Assembly (NCBI RefSeq): GCF_014905135.1
Contig: NZ_CP041406.1
Span: 1,736,001-1,800,000, forward strand
DNA length: 64,000 nt
Direction of reading: 5' to 3'
From: Sulfurimonas paralvinellae
GTDB lineage: Bacteria > Campylobacterota > Campylobacteria > Campylobacterales > Sulfurimonadaceae
The translations under genes and the position numbers were made by a program. Numbering within the stretch: position 1 is the stretch's first letter; the number at the start of each line of letters is the position of its first letter. Positions 18,463-28,318 of the stretch are shown one piece after another. The notes below the pieces were generated by a model. That model was not told where the DNA came from. It searched no databases and was given only the letters and a program-made list of their open reading frames with translations.

Positions 18463-20279
18463 TATCGAACAACTACTCGATTTCTTCCGCTGTTTTTTGC
18501 TTCATAGAGTGCTTCATCAGCTCTTTTATAAAGAAAATCTTCTGATTCTCCCTTAATATACTCCGTTACACCAAAACTCATTGTTATCGGAAGAATTTTT
18601 TTGCTTTTTTCTACTAATACTCTTAACTTTTCTGCAATTTTTACGGCATCGTCTTTTGTTGTATACGGCAAAATAATAACAAATTCTTCACCCCCTACTC
18701 TACACACCTTGTCAGCCTCACGCAATGACTCTTTGACGAGATTTGCATAATAGATAAGCACTTCATCACCGACACTGTGTCCGTGTTCATCATTTACTTT
18801 TTTAAAGAAATCAATGTCAAGCATTATAACACTTAATGCATGCTCGTAACGTTTGGCATTATATATTTCTTCATCTATTTGTGTCTCATAAAACCTTCGG
18901 TTATAGAGACCTGTCAAAGAATCCCTTATTGTTATATCTTCAAGTTCTTCTTTATATCTCTCTTCTTTTGTAATGTCGGCAAAGATAACACTGTAATGAT
19001 TTTGTTCCCTGTCTATCACAGCAGCATTGACTAGGAAATAATAGATCTTCTCTTCTATAATCATCTTGACTTTATAATGCTCATCAGGATGATCTATAAC
19101 TTTTTCAAGCCAGTTGTATGCAACCGTTCCCTTGGAGAGGTATCCCTCTTCATCGACAAAGAAGTTACACACGCAGGTGTTTTCATCCCTAAATTCATCC
19201 AAGGATTTATATTTGCTGAAATATTTGAAAAAAACTTTATTGGTATCAATAATATTTTTTTTATTATTAATGATGATCATATTACTGGAAGAATCAATTA
19301 TATTTTTATAATATTTTTTTTGTTTTCGCATATTATAGTACATAACAATATTTACGACACCTGCAATAGCCATAAAAAAGAGCAAAGTAAAAACAATCCA
19401 TCTAAACTGAAAAAATTGTAGATCTTTACTCTCTATATTACTTAACTTTTTAAAAGCCAAATAATGACCGATAGTCTTTTCATTTGTATCCTTTAAAGGG
19501 TATGCAACAATAAGGTAACCATCTACAATCCTATATTCTTTATTAAAAAAAGTCTCAATTTTATTATCAGAGAGCAACTTTACCAACGATTTCTTTGCAT
19601 CTAAATTCGCAATATAATAACCATCTACAAACATTTTCGTAAAAGGATGTGTCAAATGCTTCGCATATTTTTTATCAGCCAAAACAACAGAGTCGATCTC
19701 TTCTTTTTCAAAGGTTTTTGCAATTGAGTTAAAATGCGAAATGATCTCTATAAATCCGATAAACCTCTCATGATCAAAAAGAGGAACCATCGCTTTAATA
19801 CTCATGTCATAACTGCCTACGCTTATAGCAACACTTGCTTTATGCTGTTTTTCCATCTTAGAAATTTCTGCTCTGCTTCCAGAGAGATCGTCTCCCTTTG
19901 CCTTAGTCCAGCTTCTATAAAGAGAAATCCCATCTCTATCTATTATCTGTATCCAAATGTTTTGATAGAGTGTATTTGCTTTATATTGATGGATGAGATC
20001 AGCATAATACCCTTGTGGTATTTTCTTCTTTAAAATAAATGATCTTATTTTTTCATCAGTTGCCAAAGAGAGCGCGATAGCGAGTGTCGATTTTTCTTTG
20101 ATCTCTAGAAAATGTGCAATATCACTGCGTATCTCTTTTGTTGTGGCTTTGTATTTTTCAGTTAGTATCTCATCTTGTTTCACTTTTATGTAATCATTGT
20201 AAACAAACACGAAGCTTATGAAAAACAAAAAAACAAAGACTGCTGAAATAATGACCCAATTTCCTTTAGAAACTTTCAC
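18462..20279 (-). CDS. Membrane-bound diguanylate cyclase with periplasmic sensor and PAS domain
   Basis: A 605-residue signalling protein. TM1 at about 9-30, a large periplasmic Cache-like region to about 285, TM2 about 290-312, a PAS-like domain to about 435, then a GGDEF domain. The active site VGGEEF is intact, and an inhibitory I-site RxxD (READ) lies five residues before it, so it should make c-di-GMP with product inhibition. NRRFYETQIDEEIYNAKRY marks the start of the cyclase domain. Ligand unknown. It overlaps its neighbours by one base on each side (a TAATG-like junction), between the Maf-like gene and bioF. Confidence 0.88.
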   Translation of the reverse strand: MKVSKGNWVIISAVFVFLFFISFVFVYNDYIKVKQDEILTEKYKATTKEIRSDIAHFLEIKEKSTLAIALSLATDEKIRSFILKKKIPQGYYADLIHQYKANTLYQNIWIQIIDRDGISLYRSWTKAKGDDLSGSRAEISKMEKQHKASVAISVGSYDMSIKAMVPLFDHERFIGFIEIISHFNSIAKTFEKEEIDSVVLADKKYAKHLTHPFTKMFVDGYYIANLDAKKSLVKLLSDNKIETFFNKEYRIVDGYLIVAYPLKDTNEKTIGHYLAFKKLSNIESKDLQFFQFRWIVFTLLFFMAIAGVVNIVMYYNMRKQKKYYKNIIDSSSNMIIINNKKNIIDTNKVFFKYFSKYKSLDEFRDENTCVCNFFVDEEGYLSKGTVAYNWLEKVIDHPDEHYKVKMIIEEKIYYFLVNAAVIDREQNHYSVIFADITKEERYKEELEDITIRDSLTGLYNRRFYETQIDEEIYNAKRYEHALSVIMLDIDFFKKVNDEHGHSVGDEVLIYYANLVKESLREADKVCRVGGEEFVIILPYTTKDDAVKIAEKLRVLVEKSKKILPITMSFGVTEYIKGESEDFLYKRADEALYEAKNSGRNRVVVR

Positions 20280-20833
20280 TATAGTTCTCCAAATGTCTGC
20301 AGTACTTCAACAGATAGACCCATGGCAGTACTCTCATATCCACGGACTTCTTTTATATAGGTTTTACAAAAACCTTCCACCATACATGCACCGGCTTTAC
20401 CGCGCCACTCTCCACTCTTGAGATAGGCATCGAGATCATCTTGGTCGAATTCATCAAAAAGATAATCAGTTTTAGATATATCGACGATCTTTCTATCTTT
20501 TGCATGGTAGATCATACAGGTGATAATACTAGTAATATTTCCACTTTGTGTCATTAAAATATTACGAGCATCGTCCTCACAGCGTGCTTTTCTAAGAATG
20601 TGATTTTGTGAAGTAACGACCGTGTCGGCAACCAAGAGCGGGTACTCTTCAATGCCAAAAGCCTTAAAATTGGCTTCATACTTTCCCATGGTCGCCTGAT
20701 AGACAAAGTTTTTGGGGCTTGTTGCAACTATGTTCTCTTCATCGAAATCAACACTCTCTTGAATAAAATCAATGCCGGCCTCACGCAAAAGTATTGCCCG
20801 AGTCTCTGAAGAGGAGCAGAGTCTAATACGCAT
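20279..20833 (-). CDS. Maf-like nucleotide pyrophosphatase
   Basis: A 184-residue cytoplasmic protein of the Maf/YhdE/YceF family, which hydrolyses non-canonical or canonical nucleoside triphosphates. The N-terminal CSSSETRAILLREAGIDF is the family's substrate loop, and LLVADTVVTSQNHILRK carries the catalytic Asp. I chose the ATG at 20833 (MRIRLCSSSETR), which is where family proteins begin; the longer frame reads back through the upstream gene. It overlaps the membrane-protein gene by 11 bp. Confidence 0.82.
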   Translation of the reverse strand: MRIRLCSSSETRAILLREAGIDFIQESVDFDEENIVATSPKNFVYQATMGKYEANFKAFGIEEYPLLVADTVVTSQNHILRKARCEDDARNILMTQSGNITSIITCMIYHAKDRKIVDISKTDYLFDEFDQDDLDAYLKSGEWRGKAGACMVEGFCKTYIKEVRGYESTAMGLSVEVLQTFGEL

Positions 20834-21359
20834 TACGAAGCGTAACTCCCAAATAAATCGCGATGATACCAAGAATAATATTGACAGGAACCATATATTT
20901 TCCAATAAGCTCAAGCGCTTTTTTCGCACCTGCCATATCACCTTTGTCAAGAAGCTTTTGCGCTTTGTTTCGGCGCACTATCATAGCAAAGAGATTTGCA
21001 GACATAATCATCCAAATTACCTCTTTCGTATGCACAAGATTATAAATATGCATTGCATAATCATCGATGACATTTCCGTTCGCATCGACTGCCGCCGCAC
21101 GAAAACCAAGCCCAACTGCCATAATGACAGCTGTAGCAATAAGAATAAGCACAAAAGGAGTCACAATAGTAAAAAGACGTTTGAGTGCATGTGAAATGCG
21201 TGTCAGTCTATGTACCGGTGATTCTATCTCTACAAAGGACTGATGAGCTGCAAAACGCATAGCAATCATACCCCCTACCCAGACCACGGCTGAGATAACG
21301 TGAAGAAAAACAATCTGTGTTCTATAGTCTGCAAACAGTTCAACCATAAACTCTTTCAT
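20823..21359 (-). CDS. Four-helix integral membrane protein, CopD/HemJ-like
   Basis: A 178-residue inner-membrane protein with about four hydrophobic helices. VFLHVISAVVWVGGM with a His in the first helix and the Trp-Gly turn resemble the CopD and HemJ groups, which bind heme or copper, but identity is not certain. Its start overlaps the alaS stop by one base, and it overlaps the Maf-like gene by 11 bp. Confidence 0.6.
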   Translation of the reverse strand: MKEFMVELFADYRTQIVFLHVISAVVWVGGMIAMRFAAHQSFVEIESPVHRLTRISHALKRLFTIVTPFVLILIATAVIMAVGLGFRAAAVDANGNVIDDYAMHIYNLVHTKEVIWMIMSANLFAMIVRRNKAQKLLDKGDMAGAKKALELIGKYMVPVNIILGIIAIYLGVTLRNAY

Positions 21360-23911
21360 TACGCCAACGCCTCTTTGATGAAGTTCATTGCTTCCACTTT
21401 TGCTTCAGGAAGTTTTGTTTTATCTTTTCCACCCGCTTGAGCAAAGTCCGGACGACCTCCTCCGCCACCACCAAGTATTGGAGCGATTTTTTTGATCCAG
21501 TCACCCGCTTTTGCATCACACCCTTTTACACCGGCAGCAATGAGAACTTTATCGCCTTTAACTTGGAAAAGCATTGCACAGAGTTTCTCATTTTGGTTTT
21601 TCAGCTCATCTATCTTCTCTTTTATATCACCATTTGGCAGTTCATTGACTACCACGGCAACACCATTGATATCTTCAGCTTTGATCTCGACTTTTGCAGC
21701 TGACTGCGCCTCTTTGAGTTCAGATTTTAGCTCATTGATGTTTGATTTGAGTCTATGGATACCGGCGATAAGATCGAGGTTTTTCACTTCTGACTGCGCC
21801 TCTTTTAAAAGAGCGCGCTGCTCATTGAAATATCTGTAGGCTGCATTACCGCAGACCGCTTCGATTCTTCGCACACCCGCACTGACACCGCTCTCTTTTG
21901 TGATAATGAAATTACCAATATTTGCCGTGTTTTCAACATGCACACCACCGCAGAACTCAACCGAAGTATCTGCAAAACTGACAACACGAACTTCGTCACC
22001 GTACTTCTCACCAAACTGTGCTTTTGCACCTGATTTTTTTGCTTCTTCTATGTTCATCACTTCTGTTTTTGCAGGAATAGCACGCATGATCTCCACATTG
22101 ACACGCTCTTCTATCTCAGAGAGTTCCGCTTCGCTCACAGCCTTTGGATGAGAGAAATCAAAACGAAGTCTATCTGCTTCAACGAGAGAACCCGCTTGAG
22201 AGATATGATCACCAAGTACATCAAAAAGCACCGCATGAAGCAGGTGTGTAGCCGAGTGATGTTTTGTAATCTCATTGCGTGAGATATCGACGATTGCATC
22301 GACGTTAATACCGATTTTAATGCTTGAAGTGACTTCGATCTTTGAGAGATTTATATCGAAGAATTTCTTTGTATCGAGTACTTTTGCACGGCATTGAAGC
22401 TCACCTCTGTCACCGCACTGTCCACCGCTCTCTGCGTAAAAAGGTGTCACATCCAACATAACCCAGCCGGTTTGACCGATGTCTAAAGCATCTATACGCT
22501 TAAAGTTCTCGTCTAAAAGAGCAAGCACTTTTGAAGCATGGTGTGTTGTTTCATAACCGACAAATTCATTTGTACCGAACGCTTCGAGTAACTCTTTAAA
22601 GTCACCATGAACCGCATCATCACCGCTGCCTTTCCATGCTGCTTTTGCACGGCTTTTTTGCTCCTGCATCAATACTTCAAATTTCGCACTGTCGAGTTTC
22701 AAACTCTTCTCACGCAGCATATCTTCTGTAAGATCGAGTGGAAAACCGTAAGTGTCGTAAAGTTTAAAAGCCACTTCACCCGAAAAAACATCCTTCGTAT
22801 TTTGCAGTTCCATGTTAAACAGTGCTATTCCCGATTCGATAGTTTTGAAAAAGCGTGCCTCTTCAAGCTCTATCTGTTCCTTGACAGCCGGTGCTTTTTT
22901 ACCGAGATAATCATACTCATCTCCCATGATATCCACGAGCGTATCGACAAGCTTGTGCATAAACGGCTCACGGAATCCTAAAAGATAACCATGACGTACG
23001 GCACGGCGAAGAATTCTTCTCAGAACATATCCACGCCCTTCATTTGAAAAGTTCACTCCCTGTGCCAAAAGGAAAACAGCCGTTCTGATATGGTCGGCAA
23101 TAACACGGTATGACGCGCCGCTTGCATAAACATACTCTTTGCCTATCATATCTTCGACTTTACGGATTATCGGCATGAAAAGAGAAGAACCGTAGTTTGA
23201 AAGTGCCCCTTCTTTAATGGCAACGACACGCTCAAGTCCCATACCTGTGTCTATCGAAGGTTTCTCCAGTGGTATTCTCTCGCCACCCGGCTCTTTAACC
23301 TCATACTGCATGAAAACAAGGTTCCAGATCTCTAAAAATCTGTCGCCTTCACCACCCATATAGTCTTCAGGTCCGTCAAAATGCTCTGCACCCTGATCGT
23401 AAAATATCTCTGAACACGGCCCGCATGGTCCTGTGTCACCCATAGCCCAGAAGTTATCTTTGTCTCCCAAACGCATGATTCTATCCGCTGCAATATGCCT
23501 TTTCCAAAGCTCTTCAGCCTCATCATCGCTCTCGTGAACCGTCACCCAAAGCTTATCTTTGTCCAGGTGCAGCACTTGCGTGATGAACTCCCACGCATAA
23601 GCAATAGCATCTTCTTTGAAGTAATCGCCGAAACTGAAATTACCCAGCATCTCAAAGAACGTATGGTGACGAGCCGTATGGCCGACATTTTCAAGGTCAT
23701 TATGCTTCCCGCCGGCACGAATACATGTCTGACACGATGTTGCACGCGGATTTTTGGGACGTGGCACTTCACCGGTAAAGATTGACTTGAAAGGGACCAT
23801 TCCCGCATTGTTAAAAAGCAGCGTCGCATCATCTGGGACAAGCGGTGCTGAAGCTACTCTTGTGTGATTTTTTGATTCAAAAAATTTTAAAAATTCTTCT
23901 CTGACATTCAT
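21359..23911 (-). CDS. alaS: Alanyl-tRNA synthetase
   Basis: An 850-residue class II synthetase. The aminoacylation core includes [10 protein letters not shown] and [19 protein letters not shown]; the editing domain has the zinc-type HHSATHLLH and [13 protein letters not shown]; the C-Ala domain ends with [17 protein letters not shown]. All expected domains are present at usual length. A TATAAT (minus strand, 23941-23946) lies 29 bp before the ATG. It is the first gene of the minus-strand run down to 14203. Confidence 0.96.
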   Translation of the reverse strand: MNVREEFLKFFESKNHTRVASAPLVPDDATLLFNNAGMVPFKSIFTGEVPRPKNPRATSCQTCIRAGGKHNDLENVGHTARHHTFFEMLGNFSFGDYFKEDAIAYAWEFITQVLHLDKDKLWVTVHESDDEAEELWKRHIAADRIMRLGDKDNFWAMGDTGPCGPCSEIFYDQGAEHFDGPEDYMGGEGDRFLEIWNLVFMQYEVKEPGGERIPLEKPSIDTGMGLERVVAIKEGALSNYGSSLFMPIIRKVEDMIGKEYVYASGASYRVIADHIRTAVFLLAQGVNFSNEGRGYVLRRILRRAVRHGYLLGFREPFMHKLVDTLVDIMGDEYDYLGKKAPAVKEQIELEEARFFKTIESGIALFNMELQNTKDVFSGEVAFKLYDTYGFPLDLTEDMLREKSLKLDSAKFEVLMQEQKSRAKAAWKGSGDDAVHGDFKELLEAFGTNEFVGYETTHHASKVLALLDENFKRIDALDIGQTGWVMLDVTPFYAESGGQCGDRGELQCRAKVLDTKKFFDINLSKIEVTSSIKIGINVDAIVDISRNEITKHHSATHLLHAVLFDVLGDHISQAGSLVEADRLRFDFSHPKAVSEAELSEIEERVNVEIMRAIPAKTEVMNIEEAKKSGAKAQFGEKYGDEVRVVSFADTSVEFCGGVHVENTANIGNFIITKESGVSAGVRRIEAVCGNAAYRYFNEQRALLKEAQSEVKNLDLIAGIHRLKSNINELKSELKEAQSAAKVEIKAEDINGVAVVVNELPNGDIKEKIDELKNQNEKLCAMLFQVKGDKVLIAAGVKGCDAKAGDWIKKIAPILGGGGGGRPDFAQAGGKDKTKLPEAKVEAMNFIKEALA

Positions 23912-23940
23912 TATGTTTTTCTCTTTTATAAAATTACGCG

Positions 23941-23946
23941 ATTATA
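23941..23946 (-). promoter_or_regulatory. -10 box for the alaS run
   Basis: GGTTATAAT on the minus strand is a good extended -10 element at short distance from the alaS ATG. It is the only clear promoter upstream of the tightly packed minus-strand genes that follow. Confidence 0.5.
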
Positions 23947-24028
23947 ACCAAAATGAGCTAAATTTTTGGATTTTTTCTCTATTTTTTTCGAAATCTCAAA
24001 AATAATTCACCTGTTAACTATAATTAAT

Positions 24029-24034
24029 TATAAT
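24029..24034 (+). promoter_or_regulatory. -10 box for the periplasmic protein gene
   Basis: Two TATAAT hexamers occur at 24019-24024 and 24029-24034; the second is 28 bp before the ATG at 24062, with CGGAGAG as ribosome site. Confidence 0.45.
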
Positions 24035-24061
24035 AGTCTATTTTAAAATATCGGAGAGAAA

Positions 24062-24889
24062 ATGAAAAAAATCCTACTTAGCGGCCTCTTGGCTACACTG
24101 CTTGGTTCAACACTCATGGCAGAAAATATCAGCAGTTATGAATATGCCCAATATAAAGAAAAAAACGATGTCAAAAGTATTTTGCGTGACAACAATTTAA
24201 AAATCGTCGGTGAATATGATGCAATGCAAAACCCAAACTATCATGTAATCGCTTACACAAATGACACACTCATGGCAGATGCTTCAAAAGATGACGATGA
24301 TGCTTTTGCGGCTGTACAAAAAGTGATGATCAATAAAGCTGACAAACAACTCGTATTTACAAACCCGGAGTACTTTTTACATGCATTTTTAGAAGATGAC
24401 TATAAAGCCGATGATGCTAAAAGTCTCAATGCGACCCTTGCAAAAGCATTTGGAAAATTGACACCATCAAAAGATGGGCTCGATGCAGATGATATTGAAG
24501 GATATCACTTTATGATGGGAATGCCTTACTATGAAGATATGATAGAAGTAGCAAAAGGAAAAGATCTCGCGCAAAAACTGCAAACAAATGCAGGAGAAAA
24601 TATTGTCTTTAAAATCGACATGCCTGAAGCTACACTTTACGGTGTTGCAATGCCGAGCGAAAAAGGTGAAAAATATTATGTTTCTGAAATTAAAGGACAA
24701 AAAAATGCAGCCTTTTTACCGTATATGGTTCTTATAGAAAAAGATAGCGACGGGGAACAAGAGGCAAAAATCCTTCATCCGAAATATTACCTTGCCATCT
24801 CTTATCCAAACCTCAGCATGGGTGAATTTATGGGAATCTCAGGAACACCTGGAGATATTGAAGAGTACTTCACTGCACTTTTCAAATAA
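24062..24889 (+). CDS. Periplasmic protein of unknown function
   Basis: A 275-residue protein with a clear signal peptide (MKKILLSGLLATLLGSTLMA). I do not recognise the family. No cysteine-based heme or metal motif is present; the body is mixed alpha/beta with acidic patches (ASKDDDDAF, LDADDIEGYHFMM). It has its own promoter and a following hairpin terminator, so it appears to be a single-gene unit between alaS and the NifU-like gene. Confidence 0.65.
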   Translation: MKKILLSGLLATLLGSTLMAENISSYEYAQYKEKNDVKSILRDNNLKIVGEYDAMQNPNYHVIAYTNDTLMADASKDDDDAFAAVQKVMINKADKQLVFTNPEYFLHAFLEDDYKADDAKSLNATLAKAFGKLTPSKDGLDADDIEGYHFMMGMPYYEDMIEVAKGKDLAQKLQTNAGENIVFKIDMPEATLYGVAMPSEKGEKYYVSEIKGQKNAAFLPYMVLIEKDSDGEQEAKILHPKYYLAISYPNLSMGEFMGISGTPGDIEEYFTALFK

Positions 24890-24899
24890 CCTCACGCAT

Positions 24900-24920
24900 A
24901 AGCAGAAAATTTTTCTGCTT
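24900..24920 (+). terminator. Terminator hairpin after the periplasmic protein gene
   Basis: AAGCAGAAAA and TTTTCTGCTT form a perfect inverted repeat just after the stop codon, followed by an AT-rich stretch with short T-runs. It probably ends the transcript of the gene at 24062. Confidence 0.6.
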
Positions 24921-25040
24921 GTGTATAAATTTTCTTTTAAATAACCACAAAACTGCACCATTTACACAAAAGACAAATAACACCATAGCTAAATTTTTTT
25001 ACTATGTTAATTTGAAAAGATTATTTTAATTATAAGTTAC

Positions 25041-25046
25041 TATAAT
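25041..25046 (+). promoter_or_regulatory. -10 box for the NifU-like gene
   Basis: TATAAT 32 bp before the ATG at 25079, with AAGGG as ribosome site, in a strongly AT-rich intergenic region of about 190 bp. Confidence 0.45.
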
Positions 25047-25078
25047 TAACTTAATAATAATATTTTAAGGGATAAAAA

Positions 25079-25450
25079 ATGACATTTTTAGATGAAGATA
25101 TTTATTCTGCTGTACAAAACTATCTGCCTAAAGTCAGTGAATATGTCCAATCCCATGGAGGGGACATCAAACTTCTTGGTGTAAAAGATGGAACAGTCTA
25201 TATTGCACTGACAGGTGCATGCGGAGGGTGTTCCATGAGTTTGATGACAACAAAAATGGTTGTGCAGAAAAAACTGCGTGAACTGATTCACCCGGAGCTT
25301 AGTGTAGTCAATGTTGATGGAACACCTGAAAATGTTATGCCTGAAGATGCCTATACAGGTGAAGATGAAAGCAGTGATACACAGACTGAACAGTTTTCAC
25401 AAGAGAAACAAGGTATGGTTGATAAATTAAAACATATCGTAGGACTTTAA
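25079..25450 (+). CDS. NifU C-terminal domain (NfuA-type) iron-sulfur scaffold
   Basis: A 123-residue cytoplasmic protein whose residues about 5-85 form a Nfu domain: VQSHGGDIKLLGVKDGTVYIALTG followed by the cluster-binding C-x-x-C in GACGGCSMS. Such proteins carry a 4Fe-4S cluster at a dimer interface and pass it to target enzymes. The last 35 residues are acidic and probably disordered. The flavin reductase gene follows after one base, suggesting co-expression. Confidence 0.85.
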   Translation: MTFLDEDIYSAVQNYLPKVSEYVQSHGGDIKLLGVKDGTVYIALTGACGGCSMSLMTTKMVVQKKLRELIHPELSVVNVDGTPENVMPEDAYTGEDESSDTQTEQFSQEKQGMVDKLKHIVGL

Positions 25451-25451
25451 T

Positions 25452-26048
25452 ATGATCGTAGATTATGCAGACAAAGCCCTCACGCAGCGTTACCAGCTTA
25501 TGGCACAGACTATCATACCAAGACCTATTGCCTGGATTGTCACTGAAAATGAGAAAGGGATTATTAATATTGCACCTTTTAGTTATTTCATGGGGCTTAG
25601 TTCTAAGCCTGCTACCATGATAGTAAGCATCGGACATAAAAGTGACGGCAGTGAAAAAGATACACTGAAAAACATCAAAGAGAGTAAAAAATGCACTATT
25701 TGCATGGTAGATGAAGAACACCTTGAATCCATGCATTTTAGTTCAAAAGAGCTGCGTAAGGATGAAAGTGAAGCTAATGCATTTGACATCAAAACAACAA
25801 AAATTTTTGAAGATTTTCCGCCTATGGTGGAGGATGTTCCAAGTGCATTTTTTTGTGAATTCTACCAGGAAATAGAACTCAAAGGATCAAAAACAATTCC
25901 TCTTGTAGTAGAGATCAAACAACAATTCATAGATGATGAAATCATCACAAACAGAGAAAAAATCACACTCGAATACGCACCAGTTGCAAGAGTTGGCAAA
26001 AGTTATGCACTTTTAGGCGAACAGATAACTCCGCCAAAAATACCGTAG
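25452..26048 (+). CDS. Flavin reductase-like FMN-binding protein
   Basis: A 198-residue protein with the flavin-reductase-like split beta-barrel: RPIAWIVTENEKGIINIAPFSYF and KPATMIVSIGHK are the FMN phosphate and isoalloxazine contacts. It may reduce flavins with NAD(P)H or act as an FMN oxidoreductase; substrate is open. It follows the NifU-like gene with one base between and shares a bidirectional terminator with the convergent cytochrome gene. Confidence 0.8.
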   Translation: MIVDYADKALTQRYQLMAQTIIPRPIAWIVTENEKGIINIAPFSYFMGLSSKPATMIVSIGHKSDGSEKDTLKNIKESKKCTICMVDEEHLESMHFSSKELRKDESEANAFDIKTTKIFEDFPPMVEDVPSAFFCEFYQEIELKGSKTIPLVVEIKQQFIDDEIITNREKITLEYAPVARVGKSYALLGEQITPPKIP

Positions 26049-26074
26049 TTACTACATAACTGCGGTACTATTTT
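26041..26074. terminator. Bidirectional terminator
   Basis: TACCGTAGTT and AACTGCGGTA form a 10-bp stem with one G-T wobble around a 7-base loop. T-rich tracts follow on both strands (CTATTTTTT on plus, TATTTTT on minus). It lies between the convergent flavin reductase and cytochrome genes and overlaps the stop codon of the former. Confidence 0.75.
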
Positions 26075-26772
26075 TTAAATGATAAAATCCACTCAACAAT
26101 AATTTTCAGATCATCATCACTTAAACTCTTGAATGCAGGCATTATGGCGCCATTGGAACTTGCATACTTCCCTTTGCTTCCATTGTGAATGCTCTGTATT
26201 AAACTTTTTTCACTATTACCTTTTGTATTTGCAATGGTTTTAAAAGAGGGACCTACTATTTTCTTATCTACCTTATGACAGGAGAGACAATTGTTTTGTA
26301 AAGCTAAACGCTCACCTTTTGGCATAGCATTGAGTTTATTCTGTAATGCTTGGGCATCATTGAGATTTTTCAAAGTAAAATGCTCAAACATATACTCTGC
26401 GATAGCTTCAAGCTCATCTTCACTGACCTTTCCTTTTTGAGAAGGCATCACGCCATAACTCTCCAAACTGTGCTTATCACAAAATGATTTGCTTACACTT
26501 GGCTTGATTACATAATCTTTGACAAAAGATATTGCCCTTGGAACCTTTTCACTCTCATTGGGTGCTTTGATGAAGTCTCTAATATGAAAAGCAACAGCCA
26601 TCATAGGTGGTGCTTTCTCATCTTCAAATGTTTTTGGAGGCAGATCCAGATTATGACACTGTGAACATTTTTTCTCTATAAGTTTTTTGCCGTCTAGTCG
26701 AGGTTTATGTTGAGTATTGCATCCTATAAACAGAAGAGCTGATAGTATTGATAAAATTATTTTTTTTCTCAT
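26068..26772 (-). CDS. Di-heme c-type cytochrome lipoprotein
   Basis: A 234-residue exported protein with a lipobox (LLFIGC) so it is probably anchored to a membrane on the periplasmic face. Two heme sites are visible: CSQCH near residue 36 and CLSCH near residue 160, the second in a typical class I cytochrome c fold with distal MPAF Met. It may pass electrons in respiration. It is the last gene of a minus-strand redox cluster that starts with oleate hydratase. Confidence 0.85.
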   Translation of the reverse strand: MRKKIILSILSALLFIGCNTQHKPRLDGKKLIEKKCSQCHNLDLPPKTFEDEKAPPMMAVAFHIRDFIKAPNESEKVPRAISFVKDYVIKPSVSKSFCDKHSLESYGVMPSQKGKVSEDELEAIAEYMFEHFTLKNLNDAQALQNKLNAMPKGERLALQNNCLSCHKVDKKIVGPSFKTIANTKGNSEKSLIQSIHNGSKGKYASSNGAIMPAFKSLSDDDLKIIVEWILSFKK

Positions 26773-26847
26773 TTTAAATCCTTATTTTGTAGTTTGAAAC
26801 TTACTATTAACCCACAGTCAAGGAGAATCTGCATACTTACACTATGA

Positions 26848-27354
26848 CTATTTTTGCACATAAGTGACAAATTTGTCTTTTGCTACTTCTTGAGAAAAAA
26901 CCTGATGTCCATTTTTTTCAAACTCTTCTATTAAAGGCTCAGGTTTAAAATCTGATGTTATCTGTAATATCTCACCATTTTGCATTTTACGTAAAATATT
27001 ATACGATTTTGCTAAAGGATTTTCTTCTTTATCAAGCAGTTCATTGGCATCTATAGACTCTTTTGGCTCATTAGCTATCCATTCAGGTGCTTTTTCTGCT
27101 TCTGTTTTTTCTACCGCTTTAACTTCTACAGGAGTTTGTCCTACAGCTACGCGAAGCTGATTAAGCAGATCCATAGGATCCATGCCGCCGACAACTGCAG
27201 CCTGACGTACTCCTGCTATTTTTGCAAGTGTTCGTCGCAGTACAGGATTATTAAGTTTTTTAAATTTTGGATTTATCTTAATGAGGATATCTTTCATCCC
27301 TTCATAATCATTCAGTAAATCTGCAATTTTTGTCTCTAATGTTATCTCTTTCAT
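26848..27354 (-). CDS. DUF1858 plus DUF2249 domain protein
   Basis: A 168-residue cytoplasmic protein. Residues 1-70 resemble DUF1858 (ITLETKIADLLNDYEGMKDILIKINPKF in spirit, split here by family-specific residues), and residues about 105-165 resemble DUF2249 (NILRKMQNGEILQITSDFKP). These domains occur together in proteins linked to nitrogen-oxide or redox metabolism, but biochemical function is not established. It sits between two heme proteins. CAAGGAGAG precedes its ATG. Confidence 0.65.
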   Translation of the reverse strand: MKEITLETKIADLLNDYEGMKDILIKINPKFKKLNNPVLRRTLAKIAGVRQAAVVGGMDPMDLLNQLRVAVGQTPVEVKAVEKTEAEKAPEWIANEPKESIDANELLDKEENPLAKSYNILRKMQNGEILQITSDFKPEPLIEEFEKNGHQVFSQEVAKDKFVTYVQK

Positions 27355-27459
27355 CTCTTACTCTCCTTGAAAAGGCCTTCTAAAAGCCTTTTAATAGATC
27401 TCTCATCTGATCTTACTGTAGCGATCTGTCTGAAATCCACCTGCATCTTCCACTCCCTT

Positions 27460-28023
27460 TTATTTTACGATTGTAACAACAAAGGCACCTCTAAAGTCAC
27501 CTTTTTTATAACCGACTGCTTTGTCATTTGGATATTTCGCTTTGATGAGTTTATATGCTTCGGGATCTCTTGCCTGTGCATCTCCATGACAAGTAAGACA
27601 GACACCTTTTTGGATAAAAAGAGGTTTATAAACTTTATAACTGTTTTTAGCAATCTCTTTGACGATCATCTTCGGTACTTTTTTACCGGCTTTCACATCT
27701 GCTTGAATCTGCTCTAGTACTTTTACCTCATCTGCTGTTGGTTTATCTGCAGAGTTTCTATATTTAAGTGAAATTCTTCTTGCACTTACACCCTCTTTAT
27801 AGCTTTTATTTACCTCTGCAACAAGTTTAGAAGCTTCCTCTGAACAAAATTTAGCCGCCTGCACCACTCCACCTACTTTCATATTTTGTTTCATATGATT
27901 TTTGAGTGTTTTACCCATTTTCATCATGGCAGCTTTTGCCTCTTGTTTGATTTCCTTGTTTGTTGCAGCACTTAAAAGTGTTGCACTTGCTACTAACATC
28001 ATTGATAATGCAATTTTTTTCAT
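27460..28023 (-). CDS. Tll0287-like (DUF3365) periplasmic mono-heme protein
   Basis: A 187-residue exported protein: signal peptide MKKIALSMMLVASATLLSA, a helical Tll0287-like domain (ISLKYRNSADKPTADE), and a single heme site CLTCH near residue 143. Proteins of this family sense redox state or nitric oxide in signal proteins, or act as stand-alone heme proteins. Here it is stand-alone. Its start overlaps the DUF134 stop by 4 bp. Confidence 0.78.
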   Translation of the reverse strand: MKKIALSMMLVASATLLSAATNKEIKQEAKAAMMKMGKTLKNHMKQNMKVGGVVQAAKFCSEEASKLVAEVNKSYKEGVSARRISLKYRNSADKPTADEVKVLEQIQADVKAGKKVPKMIVKEIAKNSYKVYKPLFIQKGVCLTCHGDAQARDPEAYKLIKAKYPNDKAVGYKKGDFRGAFVVTIVK

Positions 28024-28235
28024 TTTTCTTCCTTATTTTGAGTTTGCGTTTTAATATTTAACGCTTTTGTATCTAAAAGTGCGTCGGCTATCTTTTTTCT
28101 GGCACCTTCGATGAGACGTGAAAAGGTCGTGCGTGAGATACCCATTTTATCGGCACACTCCTGCTGATAAAGGCCTTCATAATCCACAAGACGAATTGCT
28201 TCCATCTCATCCTCACGCAACACTACCCACTCCAA
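28020..28235 (-). CDS. DUF134 family DNA-binding protein, start unclear
   Basis: A 71-residue product from a TTG codon contains the C-terminal helix-turn-helix part of the DUF134 (UPF0251) family: EDEMEAIRLVDYEGLYQQECADKMGISRTTFSRL-type sequence. In this family the N-terminus normally carries a YFKPAGVP-like motif. The same frame continues upstream with VCFKPCGVRKTDLE, clearly homologous, but has no ATG, GTG or TTG there. An ATG at 28335 in another frame would join this frame if the T7 run (28309-28315, minus strand) had six Ts. The gene is thus either frameshifted, misassembled, or starts unusually. Such regulators often control redox or iron-sulfur genes; the following heme genes fit that. 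Confidence 0.6.
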   Translation of the reverse strand: MEWVVLREDEMEAIRLVDYEGLYQQECADKMGISRTTFSRLIEGARKKIADALLDTKALNIKTQTQNKEEK

Positions 28236-28318
28236 ATCCGTTTTTCTTACGCCACATGGTTTAAAACAGACACCGCTGTGATCAGCATCTATAATGCGCT
28301 CTTCAAAGAAAAAAACCT